A stretch of DNA of 64,000 nt, taken from positions 16,997,501 through 17,061,500 of the forward strand of contig NC_135118.1 in NCBI RefSeq assembly GCF_050908995.1, in the 5' to 3' direction. Position 1 is the first letter of the stretch, and every line of letters begins with the position of its first letter. Both the position numbers and the translations under genes were made by a program. The notes beneath the pieces are model-generated. The model was given only the letters and a program-made list of their open reading frames with translations, searched no databases and was not told the origin of the DNA. Source of the DNA: Andrena cerasifolii. Taxonomy: Eukaryota; Arthropoda; Insecta; Hymenoptera; Andrenidae. Below, piece after piece: positions 1 to 11,400 of the stretch.

Positions 1-2146
1 CGCTACAGTAATCATTATGTTCGATAGCATACAGAAAAATTCAAAGAATGAAAAAGTATCACTCACCGTTCGTTGAAAATAGTCTCACTGACAAGCATCC
101 CCTTTTAGCAGTAGCTATTCGATCTGCAGGCGAATGTCCAGCAGTTGCAGGGTCAGTACCCCATAGAATGTGTCACACTTCCAAATATGTCACATTACTT
201 TCGCGATGAAAAAGCAATAGGAGCACTGGTGCTCTGAATTAATTCTAGATGCGTTAAAACACTGACTTTACGTTCGCGTTCACATTAATAATACGCAGGG
301 CCACTGTGCACTATCGAATACTTTATCGCGAAATAAGCACTGATTCTACAATCGCATTGCACACGATTACAAAAGCAGTTCATGTTTTTAAACATATCTC
401 AACAGTGGAAAGATGTGTTCGGACTCGAGTAAAGCGTTTCCAAAATAGTCCTCTAGGTACTGAGTGTAATGTAGTGGAATCTCGTTGAACGATCTCCCAC
501 ATAGTCCAGTTATCGATGAAATTTATGCAGGAATCGAGAAATCACGAAATAATATGTACACGCACTCACTGATGCGATCACCGTCGCGAGTAAAGTCGAA
601 CTGACAGAGGTGACACCGCTTGGCAATGTTGTGACGTAGGGGTTGTTGGCGGTGTTATGGCGCTCGACCGACTCCCAGCTAACTGGAAATTCGTCAAGGC
701 CAGAAATAATTTTATGTAGACACAGTAATTCCACGATGAAAAATCACTTAGAGCACCGGTGCTTTCACTTAAATAGTTCTGTATGCGCAAAACATTGACT
801 CTGCACTCGCGTCCACACAGTGCTCTATGAAATACTTTATCGCGAAATATGTACTGACTCTAAAATCGCATTGCACGCGGTCACAAAAGCACATCACATT
901 TCTAAACATCTCTCAGCAGTGGGAAGTAGTGTTCGGGCTCGCGTAAAATGTTTCCATAAAGGCATCTTGGTATTGAGTGTAATGCAGCAGAATCTTGTTA
1001 AACGGCCTCATACATAGTCCAGTAATCGATGAAATTGATGCACGAATCGAGAAATCACGAAATAATATGCAGGTACATTCACTGATCCGATCGCTGCCGC
1101 GGTTGAAGTCGAACTGTCAGCTTACACCTTTCGTGAATGTTGTCACATTGGTCGAGGTTGCTGTCGACCTCAACTGTTTCCCATGGAAGTTGAAATTTCA
1201 CAAAGGCCGGAAATAATTCTATATCGCAATGTCCATTGCGAAATATGTACTTTTCGCAGCTGCAGCCATGCACCCTGCTCTTTCTATGTATACATATATG
1301 TCTTTCAAAGTTGAGGAGATGTGATCGGACTCGAGTACAGTGTTTTCAAAAAAGTCTTCCAGATACTTATTTTTAGTGTATTGCAGTAGAATCTGGACGA
1401 TCGACCTCCCACATATTCCAGTAATCGATGGAAATAATACATTAAGATAGGTATACCATGGCATTTTAAATGTTCATCCGTCCGATCCGTCCTCCGACTT
1501 TGGTGAACGTCGTTATTGAACTCCATTATTTCACATATCTTGAGAATTCCACATTACTTTATTTTATATATTTATACATGTGGAAGGAAGGGAAGGAATG
1601 ATTTATTCAAACATTTCGAGTTACATTTATTTTTACATTATATCAAAGTATTACTATTTAAAGAAATTCTTGTATCTATCTACTTATTTAGGATATTTGA
1701 CAATCGCAGCAATCGCATCGGCTCTGTTCTCACCAATTACCAGGTCTCACTACGAGGAGGTCGCAGCGTTTCGAGGCCCGTAGAGAGACTGCCTATTTAT
1801 GTTTTATTCAGAAAATCTAATGACTCGAATGTAATAACTATTAATAAGAGAAGATTCATAAAACTCATATGAAATATTTAAACTTGAGAAGCGTAACTTG
1901 CATGCAAAACATTAAGCATCTCGAATGATTGTGAAATTAAAGAAAAATTGTTTAGAATGTTTAAAACGCGATACTAAAACTTTTATCTAGAATTTAATAC
2001 ATATATATATATAATCGTTTTATTCGGTAGCATGTAGAAAGATTGAACGAGTTGAAAAGTTGCACTGCTATCTCTGCAGATCGCCCCCCCCCCCAAGAGT
2101 AATAAAATAGAAAATATTATGACATTGTGTATAATTCTGTATAAAT

Positions 2147-2240
2147 AATTAATGTGAATTTAATTATTTATACAGAATTATAATTAATGTGAATTTAATT
2201 ATTTATACAGAATTATAATTAATGTGAATTTAATTATTTA
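2147..2240. repeat. 35-bp tandem repeat, about 2.7 copies
   Basis: The block AATGTGAATTTAATTATTTA recurs at 2151, 2186 and 2221, giving an exact 35-bp period; the spacer TACAGAATTATAATT is identical between copies. The perfect identity suggests a recent expansion. Confidence 0.9.
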
Positions 2241-2342
2241 GGTTACAGTATCAGATTGAGATATTAAAACATAAGTTACAAGCAAATTTTAAATCTTGTG
2301 AAAGAGGGTTAAAAAATGTACTTATGTACTTTTACATATTTC

Positions 2343-2551
2343 GCCCCCTCCAAGAAAGGCTCCTGAATCCGCCTCTCCAGGTGGCTCGGCTGCATCGGGG
2401 GGAGGGGGATGGACCCGAGTTGAAACCCTGACCAGGTCCTCAGCAAGTCCAGGAAGTCCAGGAAGTCCAGGAAGTCCAGTAGGTCCAGGTAGCTCGGCAA
2501 CTGCAGGGTCCCCGGAGGTCCTCCAGGCCCGGAAGACCGACGACGACTGAG
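2343..2551 (+). other. Collagen-like Gly-Ser-Pro ORF fragment with a 9-bp minisatellite
   Basis: In the plus frame the sequence reads a Gly/Ser/Pro-rich stretch with PGSPGSPGSP and ends DDD-stop at about 2551; the DNA shows repeated GGAAGTCCA units between about 2449 and 2485. There is no clear start, splice context or neighbouring collagen exon, so this may be a captured or degenerate fragment rather than a gene. The reverse frame gives a Leu-Asp-Phe repeat that is only a shadow of the same minisatellite. Confidence 0.3.
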
Positions 2552-4320
2552 TACATGAAGCTCTGTGAGCTCCTTATCTAGACTTCGAGGAACGATGTCT
2601 CCCGATCAAAACAAGGTCGACGGTTAATTACAATTGCGAAATCCAACGAATTCTTCGGCAAAAATGGATTTTCTGCTAAAATATACGTTCCATTGGCTAT
2701 TGCTATGACAAATAATGTTAACAACATTTACCCTAACCGCCCAGTAGAAATTATTATTAACTTTGATCGATAGAACTTGAGATATCAAGCAATTAGTAAC
2801 ATTTGATCTTGAATTTGCAAATGATTTTCTACGCCGAATGAATTCTCTTTTATTCTCAATGTTTAATTGTTCGATACATTAATGTTAATGCTTATACATA
2901 TCATCTAGTATTATTTATAATGAATAAATACATTTTAGTGGAACTTGGTGTAAATGAATAGTTGCAGGAATATTTGGAGAAATATGAGTGACATACTTGT
3001 TTCTCCCCCTTAGTTACTAAGATCGACGAAGTATACGATAGAACCACGGTACTCTATGAAACACTTTTTGGCAGGCACAGGCACTGACTCTACAATCGCA
3101 TTGCACACGATTACAGAAGCACTTCCTGTTTTTAAACGTCCTTCAGTTTCTGAAAAAGTCTTCTAGGTAACGGGTATATCTAAATGGAATCCTGTTAAAA
3201 GGCCTCCCACATGGTCCAGTAATCGATGAAATTTATGCGCGAATTGAGAAATCACGAGACAATATGAACTATGACGTGCACACACTTCACTGAACCGATG
3301 AATTTCTCAGCGCTAGACAAAATTTTATTTCCCAATGCGGGTTTCAAAAGTAATTCGACTTGCAGTTGCATCCATGCACACCACGACACTCGTGCATCAT
3401 GCAACCTTCTGCGAGTCTTTTAAGAATTAGATTTTACTGTAAATTTTAGTGTTGGCCATAAACTAATACTCGTAGCCAGTAATATCCAATTATTATTACT
3501 TCAAAAGTGCATTAGAATCTTGCGGGAATGTCAGTAACAGCGTGAATTTTTAATACTTTTCGGCGTACGATACGTGAAAAGGTTCTACTACACGCAAAGT
3601 ACTAATAAACAATGTCATCTTGCAACTTATAGCTTGCATGGGCTTTGAAGAAATACCATTTTTGTGCTTCATAGTGTCTTGATCCCTGAAATGGATTTTC
3701 GGAGAAAAATCCGCGTGAGTCGTTGACAAACCGAGCCAAAGCATAGCGTAGCAAAAGCCTACCTGTGCCAAACTCTCTCTCTAAACGAGTCACACGTATC
3801 AAGTACGCAACACCTTTCAGCCTTTCAACACATGTCAGAGTAGTTGCTGAGTTGAACGCTGTTCATGAGCAGATGCCACTACATTCAGACCTCAAATTAT
3901 GGGTCGGTAATACAGTTTGGGTGGCGACACGAACATCTATAAGGTGATAGGTCTATGCTGTACCTCGTCTGTGTTGAAACCAATTATGGCGAGGTAAGAG
4001 ATACTTTTTACCGTGGGTCGGTGATAAGGATAAAGAATGCGATCGTATTTGGATCGATTTCGTTTATTTAGTAATTGAAAAGTAATTTAGTATGCAATTC
4101 TTCATTTGCAGTGTTTTCATTTTTCTTAGCAGGGGCAGTTATTTTTCATGTCTATTAACTTTACCGACCTGTATGAATCGGTGGAATATGGTTCTCAGAG
4201 TTACCGTTTTTAAACATACAGTGCGCAACACAAGTCACAGTTCTTTCACGAAGTTGTTACTTCAGAGGTGGCACCAGGGGGGCCAAGCTTCCCTCTTACG
4301 AAAGTTGAAGCAGAGTTTGT

Positions 4321-4790
4321 AGCGCCTCCTACCAATGAGGTGCGTACTAAACTGTGAATGTGTGAATTGGTGTGAATCGGGACGTATGTGTATGTGTATA
4401 CGTGTAATGTACCGTTTACTTTAAAACCTGTCCACGGATCGTCGCGCCAGCGACACGTATGCAGCAGATAGAAGGATAAACATTGAAATTGAATATTTCT
4501 TCTTTTCTTAGGAAAAGAAAATATATTCAATTGCTTTGTATATCCTTCTATCTGCTGCATACGCGTCACTGACGCGACAATCCATGGTCAGACGGCCTTA
4601 GAAAGGGTAAACCAGGGAAAGTGAGGACACTTCCTCGTGTCTGCGCCAAACATTTCTAAATGACGACGGTCGTCATGGTAACATTTCACCAACGTCGAAA
4701 GGTTGTGTGTCGTGCTCACTGATACACGTAGGTATGTGTGTGTGATGTACCTAGCGCCTCCTACCAATGCGGTGCTAACTAAACGGGAAA
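4321..4790. repeat. Direct-repeat pair flanking a palindromic element
   Basis: AGCGCCTCCTACCAATG occurs at about 4321 and again at 4754 in the same orientation, each followed by GGTGC and ACTAAAC. A similar ACGTA..GTGTATGTG..ATGTACC string lies close to each copy. Between them sits the palindrome described in the next entry. The arrangement looks like a larger nonautonomous element or a duplicated segment around a palindromic core. Confidence 0.55.
4432..4587. mobile_element. Palindromic MITE-like element
   Basis: The left arm CCACGGATCGTCGCGCCAG and the right arm, read on the opposite strand, CCATGGATTGTCGCGTCAG match with transitions only. Further in, both arms share ACG(C)GTATGCAGCAGATAGAAGGATA followed by AATTGAATAT. 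The whole is a stem of roughly 60 bp with a short AT-rich loop around 4500. No coding capacity. The family is not assigned. Confidence 0.7.
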
Positions 4791-5059
4791 ACTTCAGCCA
4801 AACAAAGACAGCTTGGTCCCCCTGCTCGGAATTAGGGCTCTGTTCACGATACGGGCTCAACGCCGGTCCCGACCAGCGAGCCGTTAACGAGGAAATACTG
4901 TATTACTATTATTATAATTTACTTCTCTTGTTATGGTTCTACAGTTTTGCAACAATAAGCAAATTACGATTCTTATTAAATTTCCTCGTATTTTCATGAG
5001 TTATCAATGAGATTTTGTTGGAATTCATTGTTCATCATACCCTTGCAGTCTATATTCCT

Positions 5060-5265
5060 GATAGCCAGGATCTGGGCAGCAGAATTTGACATCAGAACCG
5101 TAGTCGTCTGTGTCCGCAGATGGCTGCGTTCTGAGGTTCAGTGCCTGATGTCAGTTCGGCACCAGACCCGCAACAGATTCTGCCGTCTACTGCGGTTCTG
5201 ACGTCATACTCTGCGCTCTCATGCCTGAGCCAGACCCTGCTACCAATCTGATGTCAGACTGGAGA
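5060..5265. repeat. Interspersed element with internal inverted repeats (TGACATCAGA)
   Basis: TGACATCAGAACCGTAGTCGTC near 5088 pairs with the reverse of a matching TGACGTCAGAACCGCAGTAGACGG copy ending near 5204. Outer GCCAG..TCTG..CAGCAG-type strings recur at both edges in opposite orientation. It is GC-richer than its surroundings and noncoding. Probably a MITE; the exact ends are unclear. Confidence 0.45.
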
Positions 5266-5269
5266 CAGA

Positions 5270-6645
5270 TGATTGATTGTTTGCATTCATACTCGAAAAC
5301 CCAAGTCATTTGAAAATGTACGTGGTGCTAAAGTTTTGCATCGCACTGTATAACGGTTTTCGTCATTCCTCCATGATAAGGGTCCAAAGACCTGCAATAC
5401 TCAACATTCGAGTAAGATCGTTCATTACAAAACACCGACATTTCAAAATTAAATGAAATAATTACAAGTTTCTCAGAAGTACTGACGTCATTTTTAATGT
5501 AGTAAAATATTGTAAAATTTGTACTTAATATCAATGACACGTGAATTTGAAACTGTACACGCGAAGATGTTGGAGCCCCGCCCCCCTCCCCCCATTTTTG
5601 TCACTACATGACTAATAAATTACACGTTTTCCAACGTTTACCATATTTTGATCGACAATGCTACAATTCGAGCAGAAGAAATGTTATAAACAAAATCTGC
5701 CAAATTGGCCAAATATAATTCTTGTGGAACAGAATATGTCATTTTACACGAATATTTCTTTCTAACAGCTTCCCACGCTATTATATGTTTTCATATATCC
5801 ACAAATCTACACCGCCATTTACTGCAATAGCACTTCATCCACACAGACAAGTCCTTGAAACTATTTGTCAATTTTCGAACCACTTTTATTGTACCCCAGC
5901 GCAGAAAGTATTAAGATTTATAATAAAGTTGTCTGAACAGCTCACTACATCGGTTGTTAGTTATTAATTAAACTAATATCAATAACACATAAGAGTAAAT
6001 GTACATGTACATTGAGCTTGTAACTGATGCTCATCTTTATCAATTTTGTCGTATAAATAAAATTTGTTTAAATAGGAAGAAACTAGTACATGCATAGTGT
6101 TTTGCCAGTAATACATTTTGATAATTGAACTTTTCATAGGAGACATGAAAGTGCACGTGACGTTGGTTAACGCATACGTTTTAAAATAACAATACAGTGT
6201 TTCTCTCACTCTATAATCAGTACATAAGATATTCCTCTCTTTATACATAATAAAATATGAATTTTAAATAGTTCTGGTTAAATATACAGAAGATCTGTCG
6301 TTATGAAAATATTAACGATGATATTGATGTTAAGAACATTCTTCTTCAACTTAACAAATCGATAAGGGAAGATTGCAAAATAAATCGAAACCTTCCAATC
6401 ACACAAACTGCCCGACGAAATGATGAATAATTTACATTTACACTTTCTCTCTCACATGCAAGTACATACGTATACCTGCGTGTACAACGTACATATACAT
6501 TCATATATGTATACACACGTATACATATGCCACACACATTCTGGTCTATATGCACGGGAAGAGAGTACTAACTCTGTCCATCTTAAATATATCTGCTACT
6601 ATTTGATTTACTAAGAAAAATTATAGATACACAAATTTTGTACAG
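5270..6645. other. Gene-free AT-rich interval
   Basis: Several short ORFs exist on both strands, but none has recognisable protein character or exon context. There is a C-tract around 5580-5592 and an alternating purine/pyrimidine stretch (TATACGTACATA-like) around 6460-6530. I see nothing else. Confidence 0.4.
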
Positions 6646-6647
6646 TA

Positions 6648-7131
6648 TTAACTTTAGAGGGCCGGCATTTCTCCTTTGAAATTCTGAATTTCTTTACGTA
6701 AACTTCATGCATATTATATGCAGCATATAATATAAATTCTAAGTTTATTCCTGGCCAGTATAGCGGCCAGGCCGGCCGTGACCAGCATGGCAAATATTGA
6801 AATTCTCAAAATCTGAACTTTAGTGTTTCTAAGGGTTTTCAATATCGCTAATCACGATTCTGAGGTCAGATTATCGAGATTTTACGCAGAAACGGCGTTG
6901 CCAACCTAAGCAGGCCTAAATGAATAACAACAGTTACATTCATGTATAAAACTTTCCTTTGGCGTTACCCGGAGCTAACGACCTGGACGTACACGCGCAC
7001 ATACTTCCCAAGCACACACACACACACACTCGTGTACATGCATATGCACATAAAATATACCTATATATGCACATTAAATAGTTGTCTACCCTGGTCCACT
7101 ATAGTGGCCACCCCGGCCCGCTAAAGGTTAA
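6648..7131. mobile_element. piggyBac-like nonautonomous element with TTAA ends
   Basis: The left end reads TTAA-CTTTAGAGGGCCGG and the right end, on the opposite strand, TTAA-CCTTTAGCGGGCCGG. The terminal repeats therefore match closely and both abut TTAA, the target duplication typical of piggyBac elements. Internally a GGCCAGTATAGCGGCC string near 6755 resembles the GGCCACTATAGTGG string near the right end. No transposase is encoded. A (CA)n tract lies inside. The superfamily call rests on the TTAA and TIR only. Confidence 0.65.
7013..7029. repeat. (CA)n microsatellite
   Basis: About eight uninterrupted CA dinucleotides inside the piggyBac-like element. Confidence 0.9.
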
Positions 7132-7650
7132 GGGGGCGTAATATGCTCGCAATCATTTTTTTTCGTGGATGGAGGCGTGAAGGAGATTTTGAAGTCACTT
7201 CTATTCTTTTAAATGCAAACATACGTTTTTATTTCAAGATCACATTAAGGTCAACATGTCGTAATACATACATAGATGAATTTGTCTCCTTGTCAGCTAG
7301 AAGAATATGATAACAAAAATATCTGGCTCTATTTATTTAAAATAAGTAAATAAATAAATAAAAATCAAAGGTGATCTTGATATCTCCTTTACGCGTCCAG
7401 CCATAAAAGAATGATTACTCCAGTATTATGTCTCCGTTGATACTATACAACTTTTATGTATAAAACCTTTTCCATAAATCATGTACTAGCAAAGACATGT
7501 CAGCTAGGCAGAGTTAACGTTCCGCACTGCTCTGTATACACGTAATGCATACAGACATAACATACAGTACATCATGCATACAATCACACACGCATACATA
7601 CATACATTTGTATATGTACATATGTATAGAACTTAAACAAGATTCGCTGT

Positions 7651-7874
7651 AAGGTGCGATCCAACGGCGCGTGGCTAGGCGAGTCTGTAGACTCGTCATG
7701 TCTAGGCTCGCCGTTTCCCGCCGCTTTAACCGAGCCAGATAAGCTTTTCTTTACCGACAACGGACGGGAAGCCCATGCCGAGGCGCGCGAGCCCAAGCTC
7801 ATCAATTCCCACGGCGCGTGGCTCGAAGAGTACGGCGCTAAACCCGCCGAGCCACGCGCCGGGGAATCACACTT
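7651..7874. mobile_element. GC-rich MITE with GGCGCGTGGCT terminal repeats
   Basis: The left end AAGGTGCGATCC..CGGCGCGTGGCTAGGCG matches the reverse of the right end, AAGTGTGATTCCCCGGCGCGTGGCTCGGCG. A third internal GGCGCGTGGCTCG copy lies near 7812. The island is far more GC-rich than the flanking DNA, and the ORFs on both strands through it are by-products of composition. The first bases (GGTGCG-TTCC-like) resemble the ends of elements at 30762 and 59531. The family is unassigned. Confidence 0.7.
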
Positions 7875-7879
7875 CAAGA

Positions 7880-8416
7880 CGATCCTCTAAGTAGATTAAT
7901 GTATTAATCTATATACAATGTACAGCACTAACGTGCTAATCCATTTAATTTCTGATCACAAATTTGTACAAATTCTGTTTGTACACATCGTATTGGTCAC
8001 CTATTCTATAAATACCTATTTGTTTTCCTTTCCATTCCCAGCAATATATGAGACGCTCAGAAATTTTATAGCAAAATAATTTTGGCGATTCAGTATCAGA
8101 AAGTGCTTTTAGATGATCACACTACATTCGTAGTTGAAATTCCCTTGCTGAGACTAAGGCGTGTACAATTGTGTGTATAATTGAAAACGATGATGTAGCA
8201 AGGTTCTGAATTCGTAAAAGTTCTAACTGGTCTTTGGATAAAACACGGTAATTATTTCTACTTTGGTAAAGTCTGATACGATTTTATCATATTTTGTATA
8301 TTGGTGCACGTCTCATATTCTTATAAATTTCGATATACAATGTAAATTTATTACATCCAAATCAGTTAGAGTCCACACGCGTAAAATTGTCGGCACACAG
8401 GCTCGACTACTCGGAC
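7880..8416. other. Interval downstream of RSBN1, no gene seen
   Basis: AT-rich DNA lying just past the 3' end of the RSBN1 transcript. No exon-like ORF or repeat with clear ends was found. Confidence 0.4.
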
Positions 8417-8417
8417 T

Positions 8418-8423
8418 TTTATT
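8418..8423 (-). terminator. Candidate poly(A) signal for RSBN1
   Basis: AATAAA on the minus strand (TTTATT on plus), 46 bases beyond the RSBN1 stop codon. Confidence 0.5.
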
Positions 8424-8468
8424 TCTAACAAGCAGATTTTACTATAGCTTAAAATAATTTTCACCTTT

Positions 8469-11400
8469 TCACGTTGACACGACAGTACTTGTCGACGACT
8501 GAGCCACCGTTGTCACTGTTAACAGAGTTAACGTAGTATCAAGAGTATTTTGTTCGGGCATTCCGGTGACAATGTCTTTCTCAACGCACACTTTCTTCGC
8601 CTCTTTATGCTCCTCGGACGAACTCGACTTCCTTTTGTGATTCGAACTAGACGAATGAGAACGACTAGACGCTGAATCGTCCTTCGATGACCGACTGCTC
8701 GATGACTTTTTTTGCCCGTCTCTTCCATGACTGTGATGCCCATCTCTCTTTTTCTCTGATTTCCTGTCATTATCTTTATTATCTGCGCGTTCAATAGTTT
8801 TACTAGAAACGTTATAATCTCTCGGCAGTGGAATGATTTTCAACGTGTCGTCTTTGCTGCTTCCTTCTCCCGTCTTACTGTCGTATTTACGTTGAGGACT
8901 CCGATGACGATGCTTCTTATGTTCTCTATCGCGTCTGTCTCGATCTCTTCTATCTTTATGCCGTTGATTCCTCGAATCTTTCTCGTCCCTATGCTTCCTT
9001 TTGGAGTCTAAATGTGATGTGTGTGTATCTAATGACAATTTAGATGTATTTTCATCGCTGCTGCCATTTCTGCTGTTACTGCTACTATGTCTTTCGGATT
9101 CTGTTATCGGGGACGAAGATATAATCGAAGAACACGAAGAGGAATTCGTGATTTTCGAGGCTGATATCGTAGCGTCTTCGCACGCGTTACCAGTTGTAAC
9201 CGATGCACAAGTTTTCTCGTTTTTCGATCTCTCCTTAGCCTCATCCTCGGCCATTTCGATTAACGCTTTCACTGCATTTTCGGTCGCGCACTCCATCTTC
9301 GATGTAAAAGCTAATGTTGTTTCTACTTCCAGTAATTGACAATATCGCTCTAACTTCGATATATCGCTTTTGTACTTCTGTTCGGCAATTTCGAAGCTTT
9401 CTTTATGTATCTTTTCCAACACCTCTTTCGAGGCCTCTGCAACCCCAGTTCGCAAAGATTGACAAACTTCTTCCACGTCAGTCTTCGATTTATAAATTGC
9501 AATCTCTAAAGCCTTATCGACAACTTCCGTTGCATATGTTTTCGCTATCAACTGCCGTTGTGCCAACACATCTTGCTCGAGAATAACGGCGTTGCAATCG
9601 GAAATATCGCGTTCCGACGAACAGAGGTCTGAGGAACTCAGACGTCTTTTACTGTCTTTCGAAGAAGAGCCTGAGTTACTAAATTTATTTACTGATTTGG
9701 ATTCAACTACGTGTGAAATGCTTTCTTTGCTTGATGTGCTATTACTGCTGGACCGACTATGATGACTTCGACGATGATCTAGTTTATGACTACTACAATC
9801 ATACTTCTTCTTGTCTGCAGAGTGACTACTATTACTATTGCTGCTACCGTGAGAATGATGACTGGATTTTTCATTGGACCGACGTCGGTCCTCGTGTCTT
9901 CTTTCGGATCTTTTATCGTCTCTCTTCTCGCTACTTTGTTTCTGCTCTGTTGTGCCGCTCTTTGTGGATTTGCTGCTGAAAATATCTGAACAATTATCAT
10001 TATTTTCGTCAGAATCCTTTCTCTTACTCGAAACAGAAGAATGTCTCGAATGCTCTCTACTTTTACGTTCTTCTTTACGTTTACCATGCTGGTCCGATTT
10101 CTTCAAATTCCCTTGATACTCGGCAGCTCTTTCTTTTGCTTTTTTCTCTTCGAGAAAGTCAATAGAATGTTTTTGCTCTACACGCTGACGATTTGTATTC
10201 TCTTTTTGCTCGTCTCCTATATTTACTGCTTCTAAAGGTTTTTTTTCCTTTATGCGATGGGACGATTCGTTTCCGACGCGGATGTGTCTAATGTTTGAAT
10301 TGTGCTGCGATTCCTGATAATACTGTTTTAACCTGACATGCCACGCTACGCTTGAAACCGCGGAAATCGTTCTAAACTGATGAATTATATTACGCGGTAA
10401 AAAGTAAATGTCATTGTCGTATAAATTTATTCTCGCATAGCGGATACCCTGTCTACGTAATTGATTCAATTTAGCGTCTTCGACCCATTGTACACACTGC
10501 GATATTGGTGGTTCGTGAAGATCTAACTGCAACTTTTCGACTAGTTCGGGAAAATCGCCAGCGTAAAAAGCCACAACATCTTTTGTAATCCTATTGTACT
10601 CTGATGGTTGTCCACCGTGAACAGCTTTTAGTATACCCACTGCAGCTGTTGTCATTCTATCTAATCCATGACCCACGTGATCCGCATGAGCCTTGGTGCG
10701 ATCTTCAAACATATATTCACGAGCTTCGCTAAGGCGTGGTAAATATTGAAGATTTCGCAACTCATTAATGCCAGTTCTACGCCTTTTATAAGGACTTTTA
10801 TTTATGTCTGCAGTCGGAACTAATTGCTCTCCTGGTCTGATCCACAGAATCGGGCCATCGTTCGACTCTTGAGCTGTATCCATTTTCACAACAGATAGCG
10901 GACCCCATGGCATTGTCTGAAACACAGTAGGAAGAGAATTTTTACGTAATATTATAAAATATGCGGATTTAAACTATTTATATAAATAAATTTACAGTTT
11001 CGACGCTATGCATTCGGTAAATAAATCGTTATACTACCATATAAAGCTTTTGCAATTACGAAGAAGGTGTAAATATATTTAGGAGAGCACAAGTGCTACC
11101 TTCGAAAGTTAAAGATAAAATACCAAAGTACAATTTTTTGGGCAAGTACTCTAATATTTCTCTACAGTGACTGAAAAGGTGGTGTCAGTTAAAAGAGAAA
11201 GGTGTAAATGAATTTTAGAACTACTCATGTACACATAAATGGTTGGCAGTAACATGGGAAATTGCAGCATCTAAGACCACTTCCTTCTCCTTATCTCAAA
11301 TTATTGTTACTTCACGATCCAACCTAATTGCAATAGTCATCATGTATATGTGCGTAAATAATTTGAAGATTTATTTACCAATTTTAAAAACGGATTTTCT

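Larger units (their letters stand above)
1480..3040. other. Gene-free interval between repeat copies
   Basis: I see no gene here. The interval separates the third and fourth copies of the 515-bp unit and holds AT-rich DNA, a C-tract near 2085, a 35-bp tandem repeat and a short collagen-like ORF, both listed separately. Confidence 0.5.
200..3420. repeat. Decaying tandem/dispersed repeat, unit about 515 bp, four copies
   Basis: Two adjacent copies (about 200-590 and 735-1110) align almost without gaps at an offset of 514 bp; anchors are CTTTATCGCG at 321 and 835 and the GTCCAG..ATCGATGAAAT block at 505 and 1017. A shortened third copy (about 1140-1450) and a detached fourth (about 3045-3420) keep the same ATCGATG block at 1424 and 3222. 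Copies 1 and 2 each carry a short plus-strand ORF (306-488 and 820-1017) with related sequence (ILYREI.TDS.IALH), and copy 4 keeps part of it, but the reading frames break, so I do not call a gene. The unit is not one I recognise; it could be a satellite-like expansion or old duplicates of a lost exon. Confidence 0.7.

Noticed and set aside
7584..7890. ORFs of 78 and 97 codons on opposite strands
   Set aside because: They arise from the GC-rich palindromic MITE.
9001..10235. Several plus-strand ORFs of 64-112 codons opposite the RSBN1 last exon
   Set aside because: They run antisense through the Ser/Lys/Arg-rich tail; codon bias of the real gene creates them.
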